Below the pieces are notes generated by a model that saw only the letters and a program-made list of their open reading frames with translations, was not told the DNA's origin and made no database searches. A stretch of DNA of 64,000 bases from J054 sp965223095 (GTDB taxonomy: Bacteria > Pseudomonadota > Gammaproteobacteria > Steroidobacterales > GCA-2729495): contig OZ244979.1 in the NCBI GenBank assembly GCA_965223095.1, positions 2,852,001 through 2,916,000 of the forward strand, written 5' to 3'. Shown here piece after piece: positions 25,853 through 34,799 of this stretch. The position numbers and the translations under genes are program-made. The first letter of the stretch is position 1, and each line of letters begins with the position of its first letter.

Positions 25853-27158
25853 CCGCAGCACTCGTTATACGCAGGCCAATTTCCTGGGCCGATGCCACAA
25901 AGTTTGGAAACGACGTGTCCACATTCGCCGTGTCGTCTATGCGCACCGGCCCCGACGCCACGGCCGCGGCCATGCCAAAAGCCATGGCGACTCGATGATC
26001 ACCGTGGCTGTCGACGCGACCGCCGGTCAGTGCACCACCGGTTATTTCCGCGCCATCGGGTTTTTCGGTCACTTTAATACCCAGTTGGCGTAAGCCCGCA
26101 GCCATAACCCCGATACGATCACTTTCTTTATGCCGCAATTCAGCCGCACCGGTGATCCGCGTAACACCATCGGCCAAGGCGGCGACCAAAAATAAAACCG
26201 GAAACTCGTCAATGGCCAGGGGCACAAGCTCAGCGGGTATGTCGATGCCGCGTAAAGGCGCCCAGCGTATAAGCAGGTTGCCGGCGGGCTCGCCAAGACC
26301 CTCATCGGCACCAGCTTCAATCTGCAAATCCGCACCCATGCGCTTAAGTATTTCCAACACACCGGTACGGGTGGGGTTCAATCCCACATTGTTAATTTGA
26401 ATTTTACTGCCGGGACAAGCACTGGCCGCGAGCAAGAAAAACGCCGCGGACGATAGGTCACCGGGAATCCGCAGGGCCTGGGCGCGCAAACCAAGCGGCG
26501 GAGCAATGCTCACCACGGCGTCCTGCCGCGATACCACCACGCCGAATTCGCCGAGCATACGTTCGGTGTGATCTCGAGTCACCGCCGGCTCACGAACCGC
26601 TGTGGGGCCTTTGGCATACAAGCCGGCCAGCAACAGAGCAGATTTTACCTGCGCACTGGCCACCGGCATGTCAAAGTGAAATCCACGCAGTTTTTGGCCG
26701 CCACGAATACGCAGGGGGGCGCGGCCATCGTCAGTTTCGATTGCGGCACCCATTTCACGCAAGGGTACAGCCACGCGATTCATCGGCCGCCGCGACAAGG
26801 ATGCATCGCCCACCAGCGTCGAGTCGAAGGACTGCCCGGCCAGCAAGCCGGCAAACAGCCGCATGGCCGTACCTGAATTACCCATGTCCAAGGCGACTGC
26901 TGGGGGCGTTAAACCCCGCAGTCCAGCACCATGCACCCGTAACTCCGTGGTCGAGCGTTGCTCGATTTGCACACCCATCTCCGTGAGGGCGCGCAAACTC
27001 GCCATACAATCAGCACCAGCCAGGAAGCCGGAAATATCCGTCCTGCCGTCTGCCAAGGCACCCAACATCAGTGCGCGATGCGAAATGGATTTATCACCCG
27101 GTACTGGTATCGCACCCCGCAGCGGCCCACCGGGTTTCACGACGAAGTGTTGACTCAT
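25845..27158 (-). CDS. aroA: 3-phosphoshikimate 1-carboxyvinyltransferase (EPSP synthase)
   Basis: Joins PEP to shikimate-3-phosphate in the shikimate pathway. 437 residues from the start at 27158, which overlaps the hisC stop as ATGA. Landmarks: PGDKSISHRALMLGALADG near the N-terminus, the LDMGNSGTAMRLFAGLLAG motif, SLSRRPMNRVAVPLREMGA, and near the C-terminus DEFPVLFLVAALADGVTRI and HKESDRIGVMAAGLR, then GDHRVAMAFGMAA. In Pseudomonas this enzyme is fused to TyrA; here it is a stand-alone protein with no tyrA upstream. Confidence 0.97.
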   Translation of the reverse strand: MSQHFVVKPGGPLRGAIPVPGDKSISHRALMLGALADGRTDISGFLAGADCMASLRALTEMGVQIEQRSTTELRVHGAGLRGLTPPAVALDMGNSGTAMRLFAGLLAGQSFDSTLVGDASLSRRPMNRVAVPLREMGAAIETDDGRAPLRIRGGQKLRGFHFDMPVASAQVKSALLLAGLYAKGPTAVREPAVTRDHTERMLGEFGVVVSRQDAVVSIAPPLGLRAQALRIPGDLSSAAFFLLAASACPGSKIQINNVGLNPTRTGVLEILKRMGADLQIEAGADEGLGEPAGNLLIRWAPLRGIDIPAELVPLAIDEFPVLFLVAALADGVTRITGAAELRHKESDRIGVMAAGLRQLGIKVTEKPDGAEITGGALTGGRVDSHGDHRVAMAFGMAAAVASGPVRIDDTANVDTSFPNFVASAQEIGLRITSAADD

Positions 27159-28300
27159 CGCACCGTGCCCTTGGCCGACCATTCACCGACGACATTCAAC
27201 AACTGTTCGTTCTGCTCGGGTAGGCCCACCGTGATGCGAAGGTATTCCGGCAAACCATAGTTAGCCACCGGCCGAACGATAATACCGGCGCGCAGCAGAT
27301 ATTCGTAAAGTTCGAGCGCTTCTGCCCCGATACGGACCAGCAAAAAGTTGCCTTGTGAGGGAATGATTTGATATCCCAGGCGCGACAGTTCGGCACGCAA
27401 TGTGTCACGGCCCTGAGCATTCATTTCGCGTGACCGGGAAACATGGGCTTCATCACCCAAGGCTGCCACGGCCGCCGCCTGCGCCAAACTACTTGTATTA
27501 AAAGGCTGACGAATACGATTCAACAATTCCGCCAATGCGGGATGGCTAATACCATAGCCGATACGCAGTCCCGCCAGACCATAAATTTTAGAGAAGGTGC
27601 GCGTCACCAGCAGCTGTGGAAACTCCGCAAGCAGTGACAAACCATCGGCATAGTTGGGATCAGTCACATACTCCGCGTAGGCCTCATCTAAAACCACAAT
27701 GATGTCGCCGGGTAAGGCGATGAGCAGCTCCCGTATCTGCTGATGACTCAGCCAAGTTCCGGTGGGGTTATTGGGATTGGCGATAAACAACAGCCGCGTC
27801 TTGTCATCCACCGCCGCCCACAGCTCATTGGGATCGTGACCGAGGGGCTGTTGCGCGGAATCCGCCGGCAAAGACGGTGCAATGTTTGCAACCGCACCAG
27901 TTGCGCGCACAGACAAAGGATAAATCACGAAACCGTGCTGATCAAAAACCGCCGTGCAGCCGGCGTCCAAAAACGCTTCGGCCGCCAGCACCAAGATATC
28001 GTTAGACCCGTTACCCAGGGTAATCTGAGCCGCGTCGATATTCAGCTGCTTGGCTAAGGCCGCCTTGAGCAAATAACCCTCGCCATCCGGATACAAGGCC
28101 AGGTCTTGCATGGCATCACGCAGGGCGGCGGTGGCAGCTGGCGGCGGGCCCAGGGGGTTTTCGTTGGACGCTAATTTAATAGAGTCGCTCACCCCATATT
28201 CGCGCTCGAGGGCGTCCATGGGTTTACCAGGCACATAGGGACTGAGGTCGCGCAAACCCGCTGCCGCCAAGGCCGCGAAATCGGGGACCGGCTTAGGCAT
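27155..28300 (-). CDS. hisC: Histidinol-phosphate aminotransferase
   Basis: PLP-dependent aminotransferase of 381 residues. Family marks: YVPGKPMDALEREYGV at the N-terminus, LASNENPLGPPPAA, LGNGSNDILVLAAEAFLDAG, IANPNNPTGTWLS, LDEAYAEYV, and the PLP lysine in TRTFSKIYGLAGLRIGYG. In this operon position (pheA-hisC-aroA) the enzyme may act on both histidinol phosphate and aromatic keto acids; that role is known for relatives and inferred here. A 239-base gap separates it from pheA, and it is translationally coupled to aroA. Confidence 0.93.
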   Translation of the reverse strand: MPKPVPDFAALAAAGLRDLSPYVPGKPMDALEREYGVSDSIKLASNENPLGPPPAATAALRDAMQDLALYPDGEGYLLKAALAKQLNIDAAQITLGNGSNDILVLAAEAFLDAGCTAVFDQHGFVIYPLSVRATGAVANIAPSLPADSAQQPLGHDPNELWAAVDDKTRLLFIANPNNPTGTWLSHQQIRELLIALPGDIIVVLDEAYAEYVTDPNYADGLSLLAEFPQLLVTRTFSKIYGLAGLRIGYGISHPALAELLNRIRQPFNTSSLAQAAAVAALGDEAHVSRSREMNAQGRDTLRAELSRLGYQIIPSQGNFLLVRIGAEALELYEYLLRAGIIVRPVANYGLPEYLRITVGLPEQNEQLLNVVGEWSAKGTVR

Positions 28301-28398
28301 CTAGACTAACCGGTGTCGAAGTAGGCAGCAATGTCGGCCCGTAAACTACCCAATTTTTCGGCAGCACGGCGACGGACCTCAACAACGCGTGAACATCA

Positions 28399-28422
28399 CA
28401 ATGGAATATCGGTATTCCATTG
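28399..28422 (-). promoter_or_regulatory. Hairpin in the pheA-hisC gap
   Basis: A 10-bp perfect stem, CAATGGAATA against TATTCCATTG, with a 4-base loop. No T-run follows, so it may be an RNA-stability or processing element rather than a terminator. The rest of 28301-28539 shows no gene or clear promoter. Confidence 0.4.
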
Positions 28423-28539
28423 GTAACGACAACCCGACTTATCCAATGACGGCGGCTACATCGCAGGGAAGTTAGCCATGCCCAAGATTGGCGCGCTATC
28501 GCGACCGCCATGACCCGGAAAGCACTCAAGGCTGTCAGC

Positions 28540-29649
28540 CTAGAGAATCGCTTTAGGGTAGGAACCCAGCACACGAAACAATTGCGCTCGCTTTTCCAGC
28601 TCCGCAAGCGCCGCGGCCAAGACTTCGTCTTCAACATGTCCATCAATGTCCACGAAAAATACGTAGTCCCATTTGCGCCGGCGAGACGGCCGGGATTCGA
28701 TGCGCGTCATATTGATTTGATGAGTGGCCAAGGGCTCCAGCAAGCGGTGTAAAGCGCCCGCATCGTCAGTGCCTGCGGTTGACAGCAACAATGTCGTCCG
28801 ATCATCACCGCTGGCGGCAAAAAGCTCACGGCCAATGATCAAGAAACGCGTGGTGTTATCTGGACGGTCTTCGATGTCCGCAACCAGTTTGTCCAGACCA
28901 TACACTTCAGCCGCCGCATCACCGGCGATGGCCGCGGTGCCTGCTTCATCGCGGGCACGACGGGCACCCTCGGCATTACTGCTAGCGTCTAACAACTCTG
29001 CTTGCGGCAAGTATTCTTTCAACCAAGCTCGGCATTGGGCCAAGGACTGTGGATGCGCACAAACGCGAACGATCTTATCCAGTTCGTTCATCGTGCCCAG
29101 CAAGTGCTGACGTATACGCAATTCAATCTCGCCGCAAATCTTTAGCGGCGAAGTCAGAAAATTGTCCAGTGTGTGAGAAACAGCACCCGCGGTGGAGTTT
29201 TCGATGGGTACGACGCCGAAATCCGCCGCGCCGGACTCCACCTCATGAAACACTTCGTTAATGGTGGCCAGCGGCAGCGCACGGACTGAATGACCGAACT
29301 GTTTGTAAACGGCAGACTGACTGAAGGTACCTTCCGGCCCCAAATAACCGACTTTCAGTGGTTCTTCTTGTGCCAGGCAGGCGGACATTACCTCCCGAAA
29401 CAGGCGCACAACTTCTTCGTTCGACAAGGGCCCTTGATTCCGCTCGGCCACAGCGCGCAAGACCTGAGCCTCGCGCTCCGGGCGGTAGTAATCTACCGCC
29501 GTACCGTCACCCTTGGCCACCGCAACTTGCTGCGCGCAGCGGGCGCGATCATTGATGAGCCCTTGAATCTGTTCATCAATCGCATCGATACGCCCACGCA
29601 ATGCCTCCAAATCCACCGGCGGCGCCGTCTTTTTTGATTTGTTAGCCAT
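28540..29649 (-). CDS. pheA: Bifunctional chorismate mutase/prephenate dehydratase
   Basis: Converts chorismate to prephenate and then phenylpyruvate for phenylalanine synthesis. 369 residues in three parts: AroQ-type mutase (about 14-95, LEALRGRIDAIDEQIQGLIN, RPEREAQVLRAVAE); prephenate dehydratase (about 100-275, VGYLGPEGTFSQSAVYKQFG, VVPIENSTAGAV, DNTTRFLIIG); and a C-terminal ACT domain with GALHRLLEPLATHQINMTRI and ESRPSRRRKWDYVFFVD, the phenylalanine-binding ESRP motif. That motif implies feedback inhibition by phenylalanine. Follows serA by 19 bases. Confidence 0.97.
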   Translation of the reverse strand: MANKSKKTAPPVDLEALRGRIDAIDEQIQGLINDRARCAQQVAVAKGDGTAVDYYRPEREAQVLRAVAERNQGPLSNEEVVRLFREVMSACLAQEEPLKVGYLGPEGTFSQSAVYKQFGHSVRALPLATINEVFHEVESGAADFGVVPIENSTAGAVSHTLDNFLTSPLKICGEIELRIRQHLLGTMNELDKIVRVCAHPQSLAQCRAWLKEYLPQAELLDASSNAEGARRARDEAGTAAIAGDAAAEVYGLDKLVADIEDRPDNTTRFLIIGRELFAASGDDRTTLLLSTAGTDDAGALHRLLEPLATHQINMTRIESRPSRRRKWDYVFFVDIDGHVEDEVLAAALAELEKRAQLFRVLGSYPKAIL

Positions 29650-29668
29650 GGGCTGATTCTAAAGTGCG

Positions 29669-30850
29669 TTAACTGGTCGCCGCGCGACCCAAATCACGGA
29701 CCCGTAACACACCCTTGATAGACCGCAGCTCATCGAGGGTATCTTCAGGAACTGCGCCGTCAAGGTCAACGATGGTGTAGGCAACATCCCCCCGCGACTT
29801 GTTTAACAAGTCGGCGATATTCAAGCCGGCCTCGGCGAGGCAGGTTGAGATTTGCCCCACCATGTTCGGCACATTGGCATTGGCGACGGTAACGCGATGC
29901 GCATCCATGCGCGGCATATCCGCGGCGGGGAAATTGACCGAATGCTTAATCGTGCCGTGCTCAAGATAGTTACGCAGATTATCGGCGACAATCACGGCAC
30001 AGTTTTCTTCCGCCTCACCCGTGGACGCACCCAAATGCGGCAAGGCGATCACTTTGGCATGATCAATGGTGGCACGCGTCGGAAAATCCGTCACATAAGC
30101 TGCGAGCTTGCCACTGTCCAAGGCGGCCAGGGCGGCTTCCTCGTTGACGATGCCGCCGCGGGAAAAATTCAACAACACGCTATCATCCGGCAACAAAGCT
30201 AGGCGCTCGTTATTCATCAGGTCGCGCGTGCCATCCACCAAGGGTACGTGGAGACTCAACATGTTGACACGGCCAATGAGGTCATCCAGGCTGCGGGCCT
30301 GCTCAACACCGGAAGACAACTCCCAGGCCCGATCGACCGTAATTTGCGGATCAAAACCAATCACCCGCATACCCATAGACAAGGCGGTATTGGCGACTTG
30401 CACGCCGATAGCGCCTAAACCGACAACGCCCAAAGTGCGACTGGGCAGTTCATAGCCCACGAACTGCTTCTTACCGGCTTCGACAGCTTTGTTCAATTCA
30501 GCACCGTCAAGCTCCAGTCCACGAACATAGTCCCAACTCGGACAAATATTGCGCGCGGCCAACAACATGCCGGCGATCACGAGTTCTTTCACGGCGTTCG
30601 CATTGGCGCCGGGCGCGTTAAACACCGGCACGCCCAGTTTGGCCATATCGACAACCGGAATATTGTTGACGCCCGCACCCGCACGCCCCACGGCCACCAC
30701 CGAAGCGGGCACAGCCATGTCATGCATATTGAAGGAACGCAGCATGATGGCATCCGGATCGACGATTTCGGATGCCACTTCATAGGACTCGCGCGGTAGC
30801 CGCCGCAAGCCCGTCACGGAGATATTATTCAGGGTTTGAATTTTGTACAT
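29669..30850 (-). CDS. serA: D-3-phosphoglycerate dehydrogenase
   Basis: First enzyme of serine synthesis; NAD-dependent oxidation of 3-phosphoglycerate. 393 residues. NAD-binding motif GVVGLGAIGVQVANTALSMG; catalytic arginine, glutamate and histidine regions in FSRGGIVNEEAALAAL and LPHLGASTGEAEENCA; C-terminal ACT domain (about 318-393, NMVGQISTCLAEAGLNIADL). It lies between serC and pheA, where many gammaproteobacteria have serC directly followed by pheA, so two serine steps are grouped here. Starts 32 bases after serC. Confidence 0.95.
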   Translation of the reverse strand: MYKIQTLNNISVTGLRRLPRESYEVASEIVDPDAIMLRSFNMHDMAVPASVVAVGRAGAGVNNIPVVDMAKLGVPVFNAPGANANAVKELVIAGMLLAARNICPSWDYVRGLELDGAELNKAVEAGKKQFVGYELPSRTLGVVGLGAIGVQVANTALSMGMRVIGFDPQITVDRAWELSSGVEQARSLDDLIGRVNMLSLHVPLVDGTRDLMNNERLALLPDDSVLLNFSRGGIVNEEAALAALDSGKLAAYVTDFPTRATIDHAKVIALPHLGASTGEAEENCAVIVADNLRNYLEHGTIKHSVNFPAADMPRMDAHRVTVANANVPNMVGQISTCLAEAGLNIADLLNKSRGDVAYTIVDLDGAVPEDTLDELRSIKGVLRVRDLGRAATS

Positions 30851-30882
30851 CGTTGTTTCCGATTTCAGCCTATCCTCGGAGG

Positions 30883-31965
30883 CTAGCCATTACGTCGTGC
30901 AAAGTCGGCCATGAAATCAATCAAGGCATCAACGGCCGCCTCGGGCACGGCATTGTAAATGCTCGCGCGCATGCCGCCGACAGAACGATGGCCTTTCAAG
31001 TTCGTCAAACCAGCCTGCTGCGACTGCTCGAGGAAGGCTGCATCCAACTCGGGCTTGGCCAAAACAAACGGCACATTCATCCATGACCGGTAATCGGGCG
31101 CCACGGGGTTGCTATAAAACGGCGAGTCATCAATGGCGCCATAGAGCTTGGCTGCCTTGCGTTGATTCACCTCGGCCATCTTCTGCAGACCGCCTTGATC
31201 CTTAAGCCAATCGAAAACCAAGCCCGCCATATACCACGCAAAAGTCGGCGGCGTGTTCAGCATCGAACCGGCATCGGCTTGGGATTGATAGGTCAGAATA
31301 TTAGGGACATCGTCGGCGGCCCGTTGCAACAGATCACGGCGAATGATCAGGATGACCAGCCCTGCCGGACCGATGTTTTTCTGTGCGCCCGCGTAAATCA
31401 CCCCGAACTGACGCACATCCACCGGACGTGACAATATCGTCGACGACATATCCGCGACCAAGGGTACATCGCCGACCTCCGGCGGTGCGCTGATTTCTAA
31501 ACCGGCAATGGTTTCATTGGGACAATAGTGAAAATAGGCAGCATCGCCACTGGTTTCCCAAAGCTCGCGCTTGGGTACGTCGGTGAAGTTGTTATTGCTG
31601 CCATCGGCAACAATATTCGTCGGCCGCAAACGCCCGGCTTCTTTCGCCGCTTTTTTCGACCAAGCACCTGTCACTAGATAGTCAACGGTCTGCCCTGTCG
31701 CTGACAGATTCATCGGCAATTGGGCAAATTGTTGCGTCGCGCCGCCCTGCAAGAACAGCACGGCGTAATCATCGGGAATACCCATGAGTTCGCGCAAATT
31801 CGCTTCGGCCTGTTCCGCCACCGCTATGAACGCCTTACTGCGATGGCTGAGCTCCATGACGGACATGCCATTACCCGCCCAATCGGGCAAATCAGCCTTG
31901 GCTCGTTCTAAAACTTCCAAGGGTAGCGCCGCGGGACCGGCACTAAAATTAAACACACGCGTCAT
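30883..31965 (-). CDS. serC: Phosphoserine aminotransferase
   Basis: PLP enzyme that makes phosphoserine from 3-phosphohydroxypyruvate and also serves pyridoxal phosphate synthesis. 360 residues. MTRVFNFSAGPAALPLEVLE at the start, GGATQQFAQLPMNL, the PLP-binding lysine in VIYAGAQKNIGPAGLVILII, and GMRASIYNAVPEAAVDALI near the end. It is downstream of gyrA by 41 bases and upstream of serA. Confidence 0.97.
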   Translation of the reverse strand: MTRVFNFSAGPAALPLEVLERAKADLPDWAGNGMSVMELSHRSKAFIAVAEQAEANLRELMGIPDDYAVLFLQGGATQQFAQLPMNLSATGQTVDYLVTGAWSKKAAKEAGRLRPTNIVADGSNNNFTDVPKRELWETSGDAAYFHYCPNETIAGLEISAPPEVGDVPLVADMSSTILSRPVDVRQFGVIYAGAQKNIGPAGLVILIIRRDLLQRAADDVPNILTYQSQADAGSMLNTPPTFAWYMAGLVFDWLKDQGGLQKMAEVNQRKAAKLYGAIDDSPFYSNPVAPDYRSWMNVPFVLAKPELDAAFLEQSQQAGLTNLKGHRSVGGMRASIYNAVPEAAVDALIDFMADFARRNG

Positions 31966-32006
31966 AGTTAGTCGTCTTTCACCCCTGCGCAGGGATTGCC
32001 AAAAGC

Positions 32007-34550
32007 TTATTCATCATCATCTTCGTCAAGGGAAATAATGCGATCCAGGCCAACCAAACGATCACCCTCTTCAACGCGAATCAAACGCACACCCTGGGTA
32101 TTGCGGCCCTGGACCGAAATGCCATCCACCGGGGTGCGCACCAAAATACCGCTGCTACTGATCAACATGATTTCGTCTTCGTCGTTGACCTGAATCGCGC
32201 CCACCATGGCGCCGTTACGCTCGGTGGTTTGAATCGCGATCACACCCTGCCCGCCGCGGCCATGCACCGGGAAATCGCTAACCGGCGTGCGCTTGCCATA
32301 GCCATTTTCCGTGGCCGTCAAGACATCGCCGTCGCCGACAATTTGCAGCGAAATGACTTCTTGACCGTCGACCAGACGAATACCGCGGACACCCGCCGCG
32401 GCGCGGCCCATGGCCCGTACATCCGTCTCATGAAAACGCACTGCCTTGCCAGAACTGGCAAACAGCATGATGTCGTCATCGCCATGGGTCAGAGCCACAT
32501 CAACTAAGTGGTCTTGTTCACGCAGTTCCACGGCACGAATGCCGTTGCTACGCGGTCTAGAAAAGGCCTGCAAACTCGTCTTCTTAACCGTGCCGTGACT
32601 GGTGGCCATGAAGACGTAGTGATCCGCCTCGAAATCTTTCACGGGCACCACGGCATTCACGCGCTCATCGGTTTCCAGCGGCAATAGATTCACCATGGGG
32701 CGTCCGCGTGCATTGCGGCTGGCGCGTGGTACTTGATAAACCTTTAACCAATACACTTTGCCCAGACTGGTAAAACACAGCAAAGTGTCGTGGGTATTGG
32801 CCACGAATAGTTTGTCGATGAAGTCTTCATCTTTGACTCGCGCGGCCGCGCGGCCGCGACCGCCACGGCGTTGGGCCTGGTAGGTATCCAAGCCCTGCGA
32901 CTTGGCATAGCCGCCGTGGGACAGGGTCACGATGACCTCTTCCTCGGGGATGAGATCCTCGGCCGTCAAACTGTCGTGGGTCTGAACAATCTCGGTGCGA
33001 CGCTCGTCGTCATAGCGTTCCCGAATATCGGCCAGCTCTTCACGAATGACTTCCAGCAGGCGATCCGGGTTTTCCAAAATCTCAGTGAGTGCTTTAATTT
33101 TATCAAGAATCTCTTTGTATTCATTGATAATTTTTTCTTGTTCAAGACCCGTCAGACGATGCAATTTGAGGTCCAGAATGGCTTGTGCCTGGGCCGGCGA
33201 CAGCCGATAACCGGTCTCAACAGCGCCATATTCGCCCTCGAGATCGTCAGGCCGCGTGACGATACCGCCGGACTGTTCCAGCATCACCGTCACCGTGCCG
33301 GGGGCCCAAACTTCGGCCAATAATCCGGCGCGCGCCTCCGCCGGCGAGGCCGAGGCTTTGATCAAGGCAATGACCGGATCAATATTGGCCAAGGCGACGG
33401 CTAGGCCTTCTAATAGATGAGCACGCTCACGGGCTTTGCGCAATTCGTACAGGGTACGCCGCGTGATGACTTCGCGCCGATGGCGCAAGAACGCCGTTAA
33501 AATCTCCTTGAGATTCAGCAACCGCGGTTGGCCGTCACGTAAGGCCACCATGTTGATGCCGAACACGCTTTCTAGCGGCGTCTGCTTATACAGATTGTTC
33601 AAAACCACATCGGGCATCTCGCCCCGGCGCAGCTCAATGACAATGCGCATGCCATCTTTGTCCGACTCATCGCGCAGTTCAGAAATACCTTCCAACCGCT
33701 TTTCGCGGACCAACTCGGCGATCTTCTCGATCAAGCGCGCCTTGTTCACTTGATACGGAATCTCGGTAACGATGATGGCCTCACGCCCACGCTGAGCCAG
33801 CGGTTCGACGGTGGTACGCCCGCGCATGTAAATTCGGCCGCGCCCGGTCATGTAGGCCGAGTAAATACCTTGGGCGCCGTTGATTAAACCCGCCGTGGGA
33901 AAATCAGGGCCCGGCAAGTGAGTCATCAGATCGGCGATGGAAATATCGGGGTTTGCCATCAACGCCAAGGTGGCGTCGATGACCTCGCCGAGGTTGTGGG
34001 GCGGGATATTCGTGGCCATGCCCACCGCGATGCCGGCCGAACCGTTCACCAATAAGTTGGGTACCTTGGTGGGCAATACCGAGGGTTCAAATTCCGATTC
34101 GTCGTAGTTGGGCACGAAATCGACGGTTTCTTTGTCGATGTCCGCCAGCAACTCGCCGGCAATGCGTGCCATGCGCACTTCGGTATAGCGCATGGCCGCG
34201 GGCGCATCACCGTCCACGGAACCGAAGTTACCCTGGCCGTCCACCAGCAAGTAGCGCATGGAGAACGGTTGCGCCATGCGCACGATGGTGTCGTAGACCG
34301 CCGTATCGCCATGGGGGTGATACTTACCGATCACATCGCCCACCACCCGAGCTGATTTTTTGTAGGCCTTGTTGTAGTCATTGCCGAGTTCGCGCATGGC
34401 AAATAACACGCGCCGATGCACCGGCTTCAAGCCGTCGCGAACATCGGGCAACGCGCGGCCCACGATGACGCTCATGGCGTAATCCAAATAGGATTGGCGC
34501 ATCTCGTCTTCGAGATTGACGGGCAATATTTCCTGGGCCACTTCAGCCAT
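32007..34550 (-). CDS. gyrA: DNA gyrase subunit A
   Basis: Breakage-reunion subunit of gyrase; with GyrB it introduces negative supercoils. 847 residues, near the E. coli length (875). Catalytic tyrosine lies in AAMRYTEVRMA. The quinolone-binding segment reads HPHGDTAVYDTIVRMAQPFS, with Thr where E. coli has Ser83, a state that is native in some gammaproteobacteria. The C-terminal beta-pinwheel holds the GyrA box QRRGGRG and ends in the acidic tail DEDDDE. First gene of the long operon to lapB, divergent from mtaD with about 250 bases between. No convincing promoter could be picked out there. Confidence 0.98.
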   Translation of the reverse strand: MAEVAQEILPVNLEDEMRQSYLDYAMSVIVGRALPDVRDGLKPVHRRVLFAMRELGNDYNKAYKKSARVVGDVIGKYHPHGDTAVYDTIVRMAQPFSMRYLLVDGQGNFGSVDGDAPAAMRYTEVRMARIAGELLADIDKETVDFVPNYDESEFEPSVLPTKVPNLLVNGSAGIAVGMATNIPPHNLGEVIDATLALMANPDISIADLMTHLPGPDFPTAGLINGAQGIYSAYMTGRGRIYMRGRTTVEPLAQRGREAIIVTEIPYQVNKARLIEKIAELVREKRLEGISELRDESDKDGMRIVIELRRGEMPDVVLNNLYKQTPLESVFGINMVALRDGQPRLLNLKEILTAFLRHRREVITRRTLYELRKARERAHLLEGLAVALANIDPVIALIKASASPAEARAGLLAEVWAPGTVTVMLEQSGGIVTRPDDLEGEYGAVETGYRLSPAQAQAILDLKLHRLTGLEQEKIINEYKEILDKIKALTEILENPDRLLEVIREELADIRERYDDERRTEIVQTHDSLTAEDLIPEEEVIVTLSHGGYAKSQGLDTYQAQRRGGRGRAAARVKDEDFIDKLFVANTHDTLLCFTSLGKVYWLKVYQVPRASRNARGRPMVNLLPLETDERVNAVVPVKDFEADHYVFMATSHGTVKKTSLQAFSRPRSNGIRAVELREQDHLVDVALTHGDDDIMLFASSGKAVRFHETDVRAMGRAAAGVRGIRLVDGQEVISLQIVGDGDVLTATENGYGKRTPVSDFPVHGRGGQGVIAIQTTERNGAMVGAIQVNDEDEIMLISSSGILVRTPVDGISVQGRNTQGVRLIRVEEGDRLVGLDRIISLDEDDDE

Positions 34551-34799
34551 CGGTGGTCATTCTAGTTAGTAAATGGAATCTGATTGAGACCCTGCGAACT
34601 GCCCTGAGCAGGTCGCACGGAGTACTTAACAGTGGAATTTTGGACGACTCAAAATAGACGTTAATTAAGCCGGTTATGGTAGCACAGGGGCGGGTTTCGC
34701 CACAGCAGAAATAGGCCATTTGGAGCCGGCGGCCGCTATGCCTACCCGATGGGATCAGGCATTATCGGCCTGCCCCGCCCGTTGCTAAGTTATTGGCTG

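Noticed and set aside
28293..28646. A 117-codon minus-strand frame overlapping pheA and hisC
   Set aside because: It overlaps two solid genes on the same strand in another frame, is Arg/Ser/Trp-rich and has no family resemblance.
32007..34550. Acquired quinolone resistance in GyrA
   Set aside because: Thr at the Ser83 position is the native residue in some gammaproteobacteria, so resistance by mutation cannot be inferred.
34551..34799. Promoters for gyrA and mtaD
   Set aside because: Candidate -35/-10 pairs on both strands match only about half of the consensus positions, too weak to call.
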